A DNA stretch of 64,000 bases from Chryseosolibacter sp049791675 (GTDB taxonomy: Bacteria; Bacteroidota; Bacteroidia; Cytophagales; Cyclobacteriaceae). Below, piece by piece: positions 17,289 to 24,968 of the stretch. The translations under genes and the position numbers were made by a program. Positions within the stretch are counted from its first letter, which is position 1. Each line of letters begins with the position of its first letter. The stretch lies in NCBI GenBank assembly GCA_049791675.1, contig JBARAD010000288.1:1-64000 (forward strand). The letters run 5' to 3'. The notes beneath the pieces are model-generated. The model had not been told where the DNA came from and searched no databases. It worked only from the letters and a program-made list of their open reading frames with translations.

Positions 17289-19001
17289 ATGAAGCGAAGA
17301 AGTTTTTTAGAATCATTAACTGTAGGCGGTGGGTTACTCGCTTCAGGTCCTTTTCTTGGTATGCCGGCGCAGGCGTCGGCTGCCGGACGCGGTGCGGCGC
17401 ATGCTGCGAATGAGTATGCTGCGGATGTTGTGATCGCAGGGGGCGGCCTGGGAGGAGTAGCCGCAGCGTTGGCAGCCCTCCGGAACGGGTTGACCGTAAT
17501 TTTAACGGAAGAAACGGACTGGATAGGCGGTCAGCTTTCACAGCAGGGTGTACCTCCGGATGAACATCAGTGGATTGAAACACATGGAGCAACGTATCTT
17601 TATCGCCAGTTTCGCACGGCGGTTAGGGAATATTATATCCGAAACTATCCCCTGACAGATGAGGCGCGCAGCCGTAAGAATCTCAATCCCGGCGACGGAA
17701 CTGTGTCCCGGCTTTGTCACGAACCCCGGGTGGCAGTGGCTGTTCTGCAGGATATGCTCAATCCGTACATCAGCTCCGGAAAATTGTCGTTGCTGACTTC
17801 ACATAAGATCGTATCGGCCGATGTGACGGGAGACAAGGTGCGTTCGGTAAAGGCTGTAAACCTCGCCGGCGGAAGGGAAAAAGTGTTGACCGCTCCCTAT
17901 TTTGTTGACGCGACGGAGTTGGGCGATCTGCTCCCGTTGACGAAGACAGAGTATGTGAACGGCGCCGAGTCCAAAGACCAAACGCGCGAGCTACACGCAG
18001 CCGAAAAGGCGGAGCCCAATAACCAGCAGGCGTTCACCGTATGCTTCGCCATGGATTATGTGCCGGGCGCCAATAACCTGATTGATAAACCAAAGGAGTA
18101 TGACTTTTGGAAGAACCATGTTCCGAAACTGAGTCCGCCCTGGTCAGGGAAATTACTGGAGCTGAAGTATTCAAATCCATCTACGCTGGAACCGAAAGCG
18201 CTGGGTTTTCATCCGGAAGGAATCCCCACCGGAAATTCACTTAACCTTTGGAATTACCGCCGGATCATTCATAAAAATAACTTTAAGCCAGGCACTTATC
18301 CGGGTGATATCACCATCGTTAACTGGCCCCAGAATGATTACATGCTGGGCAGTCTGATCGATGTTTCGGAAAAGGAATTCAAGAAGCATGTGGACCGCGC
18401 GAAGCAATTGAGCTTGTCCCTGTTCTACTGGCTGCAGACAGAGGCGCCGCGTCCGGATGGTGGACAGGGCTGGGCCGGACTGCGTTTGCGGGGTGATGTG
18501 ATGGGCACAGAAGACGGACTCGCAAAGTATCCGTACATCAGAGAGTCGCGCCGGATACAGGCAGTCTTTACCGTACTGGAGGAGCATGTGGGTAGCGCTA
18601 ACCGCGCGATGATCACGGGTAAAAAGGCGGGCAACACATCCGCTGAGTTTTATGACAGCATCGGTATCGGCTACTATCACATTGACCTTCATCCCAGCTG
18701 TGGCGGGAATAACTACATTGATTTTGGATCATTGCCGTTCCAGATTCCACTGGGCGCATTGCTGCCGAAACGCATTGAAAATTTACTTCCTGCGAATAAA
18801 AATATTGGTACGACGCACATAACCAACGGGTGCTACCGCCTCCATCCGGTTGAGTGGAGTATCGGCGAATCTGTGGGAATGCTCGTGGCCTATTCGCTTC
18901 AGAAAAATATCATCCCCCGTGGGGTGCGGGAGAAAAGCGAGCGGCTTGAGGATTTCCAGAGCATGGTGCGCGGACAGGGAATTGAGACGCACTGGCCTTA
19001 G
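17289..19001 (+). CDS. Tat-exported FAD-dependent oxidoreductase
   Basis: A 570-residue flavoprotein. The N terminus MKRRSFLESL followed by a weakly hydrophobic stretch to AQASA fits a twin-arginine signal, so it should be folded with FAD in the cytoplasm and exported. The dinucleotide fold is at about residues 45-80 (DVVIAGGGLGGVAAALAALRNG). WIGGQLSQQG, YFVDATELGDLLPL and the late HPSCGGNN and HITNGCYRLHPVEWSIGES segments match the PF12831-type oxidoreductases common in Bacteroidota glycan loci and sometimes misnamed xanthan lyase. The substrate is unknown; periplasmic oxidation of the glycan or a sugar is inferred from its place after susCD. Confidence 0.88.
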   Translation: MKRRSFLESLTVGGGLLASGPFLGMPAQASAAGRGAAHAANEYAADVVIAGGGLGGVAAALAALRNGLTVILTEETDWIGGQLSQQGVPPDEHQWIETHGATYLYRQFRTAVREYYIRNYPLTDEARSRKNLNPGDGTVSRLCHEPRVAVAVLQDMLNPYISSGKLSLLTSHKIVSADVTGDKVRSVKAVNLAGGREKVLTAPYFVDATELGDLLPLTKTEYVNGAESKDQTRELHAAEKAEPNNQQAFTVCFAMDYVPGANNLIDKPKEYDFWKNHVPKLSPPWSGKLLELKYSNPSTLEPKALGFHPEGIPTGNSLNLWNYRRIIHKNNFKPGTYPGDITIVNWPQNDYMLGSLIDVSEKEFKKHVDRAKQLSLSLFYWLQTEAPRPDGGQGWAGLRLRGDVMGTEDGLAKYPYIRESRRIQAVFTVLEEHVGSANRAMITGKKAGNTSAEFYDSIGIGYYHIDLHPSCGGNNYIDFGSLPFQIPLGALLPKRIENLLPANKNIGTTHITNGCYRLHPVEWSIGESVGMLVAYSLQKNIIPRGVREKSERLEDFQSMVRGQGIETHWP

Positions 19002-19232
19002 TCAGTGGTGAGTGGTGAATGGCGAGTGGGTGCGTGCGTTGGCATGTGCTTGCTTTTCAAAGCTAGGGGTGTTAATCGTGGATCAATCGTGCATCGTCAG
19101 TCGTGAATCGTGAATGGGCGCCTGCGGCTCATGCGTGTGGCATTCATTGCAGAACCTTGCAGCATCTGGCTACAGAGTGAGTATCCATCGGTGGCACTGG
19201 CGCACTCACCACTCACTACTGACCACTCAACT
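19001..19232. repeat. Intergenic element bounded by inverted GTGAGTG-type heptamer arrays
   Basis: Directly at the oxidoreductase stop come four heptamers (19001-19028, GTCAGTG, GTGAGTG, GTGAATG, GCGAGTG). An inverted set of four (CACTCAC, CACTCAC, TACTGAC, CACTCAA) lies at 19203-19230. Between them are GTGAATCGTGAAT and TTGCTTTTCAAAG segments that recur, slightly changed, in the larger element at 44.3-44.6 kb. No protein-coding potential was seen. Probably a dispersed structured repeat. Confidence 0.7.
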
Positions 19233-19250
19233 GGAGGGGCGCGGGCGCGG

Positions 19251-20477
19251 TCACACCTGCGATAGCACGCGTCTCCAGACGAGTAGGCAGGCGCCGATCA
19301 CACCGGCTTCGTCGGCTAGTTTTGACATCTTCAGCTCGGTGGCATTGTTCAGAAGGCTGAGCGAATATTTATTGATGGCGCTCTTAACCGGAAGGCGGAT
19401 GTAGTCTTCCGTTGCTGCGAGGCTTCCGCCGAGGATGACCAGCTCGGGATTGAAGATGTTGATCAGCAGGGCGATGCCACGACCAATGTTTTCACCGATC
19501 TTTCCAATGAGGTCTATGGCGAGGATGTCATCCTGATTCGCGGCCCTGATGATATCTTCCAGTTGAATGTCTTCAGGGTTCATTGTCTTTGTCAGGATTG
19601 ACGACGACCCTTCACTTAATTTCTCCATGAACATCCTGATCAGCGCGGCCCCGGAAGCTTCTGTTTCCAGACATCCTTTTTTGCCACAGTGACACATGAT
19701 CTCATTGTTGTATATCGGTATATGTCCCAACTCCCCTGAAAAACCTGACTTACCATAGTACAACTCACCGTCAATCAGAATTCCGACACCGATACCATAG
19801 TCCATGTTCAGGAACAGTACATTTTTTTCTTCATGTACGTTGCCTACGCAGAATTCACCGTACGCCATTGCCCTGGAATCATTTTCCAGAAACACACCTA
19901 TCTTTACTTTGGACTCGATGTATTTGCTGAGCGGTTCCTCATTGAAGTAAAAGTAGCTGTAACTGTATCCCGTGGCATGGTTGATCCTTCCCGTAAGGTT
20001 TAAACCGATCCCCAGAATTTTATCCTTGGAGATGGGAAGGTCAGCGATAAAGTTATTGATGATCGCGCACAATGACTCCAGCGATTCCTTATTGTTTTCC
20101 AGTTTGTATTCGACATTCTTGACGATCTTGATGAGGCGCTTCTGCAAATCGGATAAACCGATGTTGATGTGGTTATGTTTTACATCCACACCGATAAAGA
20201 AACCGGAATCGGAAACCAGTCCATATACATTCGGCTTGCGCCCCCCGGAAGATTCGATTTTCCCGTAGTCCTGGACAAGGCCATCCTGAATGAGCTCGTT
20301 CAGGAGCATGGTCACCTTGGGCACACTCAGGTTCAATTCCTTGCACAAGTCTGCAATGGTAGCATTGCCTGCATTGGAAAAAAAACCGAGAACGATCTTC
20401 TTGAGGTTAACATTTTTGTATGCTACGCCACTGATATTTTCACTGTTCAGGGTTTTCAGGAACGGTTTACTACTCAT
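19251..20477 (-). CDS. ROK-family transcriptional regulator
   Basis: A 408-residue NagC/Mlc-like protein. Residues 20-90 form a winged helix-turn-helix (ATIADLCKELNLSVPKVTMLLNELIQDGLV). The ROK sugar-kinase-like domain follows, with VDVKHNHINIGLSD in the phosphate region, NMDYGIGVGILIDG and the zinc-binding signature GELGHIPIY then CHCGKKGCLE. It is transcribed towards the end of the sugar locus and presumably represses it, with a locus sugar as inducer. The DNA-binding half argues for a regulator, although retained kinase activity cannot be ruled out from sequence. Confidence 0.93.
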   Translation of the reverse strand: MSSKPFLKTLNSENISGVAYKNVNLKKIVLGFFSNAGNATIADLCKELNLSVPKVTMLLNELIQDGLVQDYGKIESSGGRKPNVYGLVSDSGFFIGVDVKHNHINIGLSDLQKRLIKIVKNVEYKLENNKESLESLCAIINNFIADLPISKDKILGIGLNLTGRINHATGYSYSYFYFNEEPLSKYIESKVKIGVFLENDSRAMAYGEFCVGNVHEEKNVLFLNMDYGIGVGILIDGELYYGKSGFSGELGHIPIYNNEIMCHCGKKGCLETEASGAALIRMFMEKLSEGSSSILTKTMNPEDIQLEDIIRAANQDDILAIDLIGKIGENIGRGIALLINIFNPELVILGGSLAATEDYIRLPVKSAINKYSLSLLNNATELKMSKLADEAGVIGACLLVWRRVLSQV

Positions 20478-20782
20478 AGGGCAGATACTTCTTGCATTAT
20501 AGGGTTAGTATAGGGCAAATTTCGGAGTGTTGCAAACCATTTTTACAAACGGTCATTGAGCATTGCGTTAGCACCGGAGTGGTTTACCGGTCTTCGTGCA
20601 GGACCTGCGTCAACTAATCATCGATGTGATGCGTTACTGCGAGCAAGCGTCAAAAGCGTCCGTCTGAAGAAAAGAAAGGTGTGCTGCATGTCCCGTTCCA
20701 GGGGGAAAAGAAGATCATCTGCTTGTTCTGAAAAGCAATGGACAAACCGGGCAGCTTGTGCCTTTTGGTACCGGGTCGTGGA
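20478..20782. other. 305-base region without a recognisable gene
   Basis: Between the start of the ROK regulator gene and the end of the DUF1761 gene. It should contain the promoter of the ROK gene next to 20478. Short open frames exist on both strands but show no family resemblance or start signals. I see no tRNA, exact TAnnTTTG promoter element, strong hairpin or repeat. Confidence 0.5.
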
Positions 20783-21202
20783 TCAGTTGTTTGTCTTAGT
20801 CCATGTGCCCAGGATAAAGCCCGATAGCGTGAGGCCAATTATACTGAACCCACCCACGATCCACGCCAGTCCGTAATGTTCGCCGGAAAACATGTTGCCG
20901 CTCATGAGAGACAGGTGGTGAAAGCAGAACGTGATAGCGAAAGCAATCGCAGCCCCGCGGCCGCCGGAAGTGACATTGAGTTTCGTGAACAGCCAGGCCA
21001 GGAAATAGACGGGTGCAAGTTGGGCGAGGAAATTCGTGATCCACATTCCTGCGCCACCGGATCCTTCCATCCTTTCAGGGTCCAGTTCCACCAGTTCCAT
21101 CCACCGCTCTCCGAACAAAGGCCCATACCAGAGAAACCCAAGGATGTGTAATAGTATTACGCAAACAAATACCGCAAGGTGATTGATTTTCAGGTTTGGC
21201 AT
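20783..21202 (-). CDS. DUF1761-family small membrane protein
   Basis: A 139-residue integral membrane protein with four hydrophobic segments. The first helix carries ILLHILGFLWYGPLFGERWMEL, the (F)WYGPLFGxxW signature of DUF1761, and the later AIAFAITFCFHHLS and WIVGGFSIIGLTLSGFILG segments fit the family. Function is not known. No near neighbour on the same strand except the small gene beginning 343 bases upstream. Confidence 0.8.
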   Translation of the reverse strand: MPNLKINHLAVFVCVILLHILGFLWYGPLFGERWMELVELDPERMEGSGGAGMWITNFLAQLAPVYFLAWLFTKLNVTSGGRGAAIAFAITFCFHHLSLMSGNMFSGEHYGLAWIVGGFSIIGLTLSGFILGTWTKTNN

Positions 21203-21287
21203 CGTGCACGGGGATTAACTTATGAAAAGTTAACGGAAAGTTCGGGAATAAGAAACAAGGAAGTGGAAAATGTGTGCGGAAACAGGA

Positions 21288-21545
21288 TCAGTTGGTGGAT
21301 CGCTGGCCGTCCTTGACGAGTCCGAGCATCACAAATGATGTATTACCCTTTGGCCTTTCCTGCCTGGTGATCCTGGCCCTATAGGTTGTATCGGTGTCAT
21401 CGTTGTCATAAAAAACATAAACTTCCTCCTCGGGCCGGAAAATGTTGGCCTGGGCTCCAAGCCTTACACCCACCTGGATTTCGTTACCGGAAAGAAAAGA
21501 TTTGAAAGTCTTCGCATCGTCTTTTTTGATCAACAGATAGCCCAT
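21288..21545 (-). CDS. Small hypothetical protein (85 aa)
   Basis: An 85-residue soluble, charged protein (LLIKKDDAKTFKSFL, IFRPEEEVYVFYDNDDTDTTYRARITRQERP). The mix of short strands with a YRARITRQ core suggests a small beta-rich fold, and I do not recognise a family. It lies between DUF1761 (same strand) and the divergent CDGSH gene. Coding is supported by good codon texture, a sensible start and non-overlap with other genes. Confidence 0.6.
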   Translation of the reverse strand: MGYLLIKKDDAKTFKSFLSGNEIQVGVRLGAQANIFRPEEEVYVFYDNDDTDTTYRARITRQERPKGNTSFVMLGLVKDGQRSTN

Positions 21546-21768
21546 AGCTCAAAAGTTAATTCGTATACCACAAGGTTATAAAAACACTGTGCCAACGCCT
21601 GTCAATTGTTCAAAGGTCTCTGATGAGGCTTGTCCATGTGGAATGATCGCGGCGTTTCAGGCTACAGGCAACGGGTATTTCATACGCCAAACGTCAGGGC
21701 ATCAACCGCTTAAGGTACATGGCACAACATTCATTCACCTTTTGCTACCTTGGCAAAAATTTGAAACG

Positions 21769-21996
21769 ATGGCAAAAACAAAATTGACAGTAAACAGTAA
21801 CGGTTCATTGAGGATTGAAGGCGATTTCGAGATTGTGGATATGGAAGGCAACACTTATGGACTGCAGGGCAGGGAGGTGGTTTCCTTGTGCAGGTGTGGC
21901 CGATCCTCCAATAAACCTTTTTGCGACGGATCGCATAAGGGGGGGTTCGATCACGTGGCAAAGGCCTTTGATCTGCCTCCGAAGAAAATCCAGTAG
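21769..21996 (+). CDS. CDGSH iron-sulfur domain protein
   Basis: A 75-residue protein with the full CDGSH 2Fe-2S motif CRCGRSSNKPFCDGSH (three Cys and one His ligands), preceded by strand segments of the usual MEGNTYGLQGREVVSL type. Such mitoNEET-like proteins are single-electron or cluster-transfer proteins. The ATG at 21769 fits the small bacterial family; the frame runs open to 21589, but the extension has no family features. A near-consensus -7 element (TACCTTGG, about 21746) lies shortly upstream. Confidence 0.9.
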   Translation: MAKTKLTVNSNGSLRIEGDFEIVDMEGNTYGLQGREVVSLCRCGRSSNKPFCDGSHKGGFDHVAKAFDLPPKKIQ

Positions 21997-22065
21997 TAAT
22001 TACAGTCACCGGACGCATTCTTTTTTCAAAAGCTTTAGTTACCTTTAGTTCACTTACTAATCAAT

Positions 22066-22620
22066 ATGAGAAGCAAAAAGATGTGGATTGGCCTTGCCAT
22101 ACTGGCGGTGGTGGTGATAGCCGTATTTTTATATCTGAATAACCGCACGCGCACGCTGAGTCCTCCGGGTGAAGAACAGCTGACTTCCGGAGGGGTGACT
22201 GTTACCGTCACCTATAGCCGGCCTTCGGTGAGAGGGCGTCTTATTTTCGGTACCGAGGACCAGGACGCACTTCAACCGTATGGAAAGTACTGGAGGCTCG
22301 GTGCCAATGAAGCTACGGAGATAACTTTTAACCGCGACGTTCTCTTTAATGGGAGTCCGGTCAAGGCAGGGACCTACAGGATGTATGCGGTGCCGGGAGC
22401 GGACGCGTTTGAGCTTGTTCTCAACACAGCAGTGGGTGAGTCTGGCTCAAGCGAACCGGACGATGAGAAGGACGTGTTGCGGACCAAAGTGGCGACGCAA
22501 CAAACGAGTGCTCCCGTCGAACAATTTACCATCAGCCTTTCACCGGAAGGACAGGGTATTGAGATGGTCTTTGAATGGTCCAATACCCGCTTTGTAGTTC
22601 CCGTCCGCGTGGCGGGTTGA
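22066..22620 (+). CDS. DUF2911 membrane-anchored protein
   Basis: A 184-residue protein with one N-terminal membrane helix (IGLAILAVVVIAVFLYL) and a periplasmic beta domain. VTVTYSRPSVRGRLIFG, YGKYWRLGANEATEITF and VKAGTYRMYAVPG are hallmarks of DUF2911, a Bacteroidota-rich family of unknown role. A near-consensus -7 element (TACCTTTA, 22040-22047) precedes it and a stem-loop terminator follows. Confidence 0.88.
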   Translation: MRSKKMWIGLAILAVVVIAVFLYLNNRTRTLSPPGEEQLTSGGVTVTVTYSRPSVRGRLIFGTEDQDALQPYGKYWRLGANEATEITFNRDVLFNGSPVKAGTYRMYAVPGADAFELVLNTAVGESGSSEPDDEKDVLRTKVATQQTSAPVEQFTISLSPEGQGIEMVFEWSNTRFVVPVRVAG

Positions 22621-22647
22621 AACGGTTTTTAAATCAGGATCAGCAAA

Positions 22648-22675
22648 GAGGATGCGTGCACACGCGTCCTCTTTT
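22648..22675 (+). terminator. Rho-independent terminator after the DUF2911 gene
   Basis: GAGGATGCGTG (22648-22658) pairs with CACGCGTCCTC (22661-22671) with one G-U pair, followed by TTTT. It sits between the convergent DUF2911 and cinA genes. Confidence 0.7.
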
Positions 22676-22685
22676 GGCTTCTTCT

Positions 22686-23939
22686 TCAGTCAGGTTTTTG
22701 AATGGTGGTTCGGATAAGATTCAATGCGGAGACAGAAGAAAGTTTAATATTGATCAGGCGGTCTTTGGAAAGCTGAAGCTTGCGGACGACAGTTCGACGG
22801 TCGTCTGCGCATGCGATCCAGACTGTTCCGACAGGCTTATCGGGCGTTCCGCCGCCCGGGCCGGCGATTCCGCTGGTAGCCACGCCGATGTCGGTCCTGA
22901 ATTTCAAACGTACCTGGCTTGCCATTTCCCGGATCGCAGGTTCGCTGACCGCCCCATGTAACGCCAGCGTTTCCTGCTGTACGCCGAGGTCTTTTACCTT
23001 TACATCGTTGGAATAAGCAATCATGCTTCCATTAAAATAGTCTGAACTCCCCGGCACACTGGTAATAAGATGCGACAGGTATCCGCCAGTACAGCTTTCA
23101 GCCACCGCGAGGGTTAGTTTTTTATCACGCAACAGATTGCCTACCGCAACTTCGAGAGGGTCGTTCCCTGTGCCGTAAATATATTCCCCCACAAAAGGTT
23201 TTATTTTGGCCGTGAGCTCCCCCGCTTCGCCCTTCAGCTTTTCGATATCCGTGCCGATCGCCGTAAGTCGCAGCTTCACTTCGCCATAGCCCGGCAGATA
23301 AGCGAGCCGGAAATGTGCGGGAAGAGACTGTTCCCATGAAGCGATCTTTTCAGCGAGAAACGATTCGCCGATTCCCACAGTCCTGATGATCGTGTGGTGA
23401 ATGGATGGCGTCTGAAAAGTGCGGCGCAATTTAGGAATGATGATCTCTGCCATCATGACTTTCATTTCGTGCGGAACCCCTGGCATGGAAACGAAAACTT
23501 TTCCGTTGCGTTCAAACCACATCCCCGGCGCAGTTCCGAGCCTGTTTGTGATCTTCTCGCAGCATGCGGGTAAAGACGCCTGCAAGCGGTTCAGCTCCGT
23601 AAGAACCCTTCCACGGCTTGTAAAAAATTCCGTGACCTCCGCGAGCGCCCCCTGGTGAATTTGCATCTCGCAATCAAAATATTTAGCAAGACAAGGCTTT
23701 GTCAGATCGTCATTCGTCGGACCCAACCCGCCAGTAATCAATATAATATCGGCTCGCCTCTCAGCTTCTGAAAAAGCGCTCATAATTTCTTCATGGACGT
23801 CCCCCACGGTGGTTTTCCTGATCACTTTGATTCCGGCGTTCGACAACTCGGCGCCCATCCACTGGCTGTTCGTATCGACAATCTGCCCGTATAACAGCTC
23901 ATCGCCAATGGTCAAAAGTTCAGCAGTAATTGTTTTCAT
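22686..23939 (-). CDS. cinA: CinA-family protein (NMN deamidase / damage-inducible protein)
   Basis: A 417-residue two-domain CinA. The N-terminal MoCF-biosynthesis-like domain (residues 1-170) has ELLTIGDELLYGQIVDTNS and the conserved ITGGLGPTNDDLT. A linker is followed by the CinA C-terminal domain (about 255-415) with LAVAESCTGGYLSHLITSVPGSSDYF and GIAGPGGGTPDKPVGTVW. The C-terminal domain in this family deamidates nicotinamide mononucleotide in the NAD salvage cycle, and the N-terminal domain is an ADP-ribose pyrophosphatase in characterised members. Length and order are normal. Confidence 0.95.
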   Translation of the reverse strand: MKTITAELLTIGDELLYGQIVDTNSQWMGAELSNAGIKVIRKTTVGDVHEEIMSAFSEAERRADIILITGGLGPTNDDLTKPCLAKYFDCEMQIHQGALAEVTEFFTSRGRVLTELNRLQASLPACCEKITNRLGTAPGMWFERNGKVFVSMPGVPHEMKVMMAEIIIPKLRRTFQTPSIHHTIIRTVGIGESFLAEKIASWEQSLPAHFRLAYLPGYGEVKLRLTAIGTDIEKLKGEAGELTAKIKPFVGEYIYGTGNDPLEVAVGNLLRDKKLTLAVAESCTGGYLSHLITSVPGSSDYFNGSMIAYSNDVKVKDLGVQQETLALHGAVSEPAIREMASQVRLKFRTDIGVATSGIAGPGGGTPDKPVGTVWIACADDRRTVVRKLQLSKDRLINIKLSSVSALNLIRTTIQKPD

Positions 23940-24140
23940 GGGGACAAATGTAGTTTAGTACATTGAAGTTTAAAGCTTAATATCAATTTTGTAGCTTTAG
24001 AGCCAATTCCTTTAAAGGTGTAGGAAATGGTATTTCCTACAAACAGTAAATAATGAATTTTGTTTAGCGGCAGCAATGTTGCAAACACGTCAACGTTAAA
24101 AATTAACTTAAAAGGCTGGGACCTGAAAACCCTGAAACGC

Positions 24141-24860
24141 ATGAAGAAAATTTTTTTGATATGTACGATCATACTTGGTGCCTGCACGAGCGCCCAGATC
24201 AACCAGACACTTGGCGACGTCAATAAAACGCTTGGTGGATCCAATGCGCCGCTCACGACCGCTGAGGTAGCGCAAGGGTTGAAAGAGGCCTTGATAAAAG
24301 GCATCTCTAATGGAAGCGACCTGGTTTCTCAATTAGACGGATACTTTAAGAATCCTGAAATTAAGATTCCTTTTCCCCCCGAAGTAAAAAAAGTGGAGGA
24401 TCGCCTGCGGCAGCTTGGATTGGGGAGTGAGGTTGACAAGTTTGTGGTGACCTTAAACCGCGGCGCGGAAGACGCAGCAAAGGAAGCGAAGCCAATTTTT
24501 ATCGAGGCGATACGGGCCATGACCATCGAAGACGCATGGTCGATATTACGCGGCGGGGACGACGCTGCAACACAATACCTGAAGCGCACCACTTCCGGAC
24601 TGCTGAAAGAAAAGTTCAAGCCTGTTATTCAGAATTCATTGAATAAAGTGAATGCCACCCGGTATTACGGCGACATCGTCAACCGCTATAACCAGGTACC
24701 CTTTGTGCAAAAAGTAAATCCTGATCTGGATGACTATGCAACTGACAAGGCCATTGAAGGCTTGTTTATAATGATTGCCAGGGAAGAAAAAAATATAAGG
24801 GAGAATCCAGTTGCGCGGACGACTGAAATTCTGAAAAGAGTTTTCGGGTCGCAGCCGTAA
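24141..24860 (+). CDS. DUF4197 lipoprotein
   Basis: A 239-residue lipoprotein (MKKIFLICTIILGAC, lipobox LGAC). The rest is helical: LTTAEVAQGLKEALIKGISNGSDLVS, IPFPPEVKKVEDRLRQLGLG, EAIRAMTIEDAWSILRGGDDAATQYLKR and the ending YATDKAIEGLFIMIAREEKNIRENP are diagnostic of DUF4197. Function unknown; periplasmic or membrane-associated. The ATG at 24141 gives a proper signal peptide, whereas the frame open to 24060 does not. Confidence 0.9.
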   Translation: MKKIFLICTIILGACTSAQINQTLGDVNKTLGGSNAPLTTAEVAQGLKEALIKGISNGSDLVSQLDGYFKNPEIKIPFPPEVKKVEDRLRQLGLGSEVDKFVVTLNRGAEDAAKEAKPIFIEAIRAMTIEDAWSILRGGDDAATQYLKRTTSGLLKEKFKPVIQNSLNKVNATRYYGDIVNRYNQVPFVQKVNPDLDDYATDKAIEGLFIMIAREEKNIRENPVARTTEILKRVFGSQP

Positions 24861-24968
24861 AGACGGCGCAAGGCGTTACCTGAATGGTTACAATTCAGTA
24901 ACGGCTTATGACCAAACCGTGGAATGATTTGTTTCAAAAAGAAATTAACAGCGTAGAAGAAAGAAACT

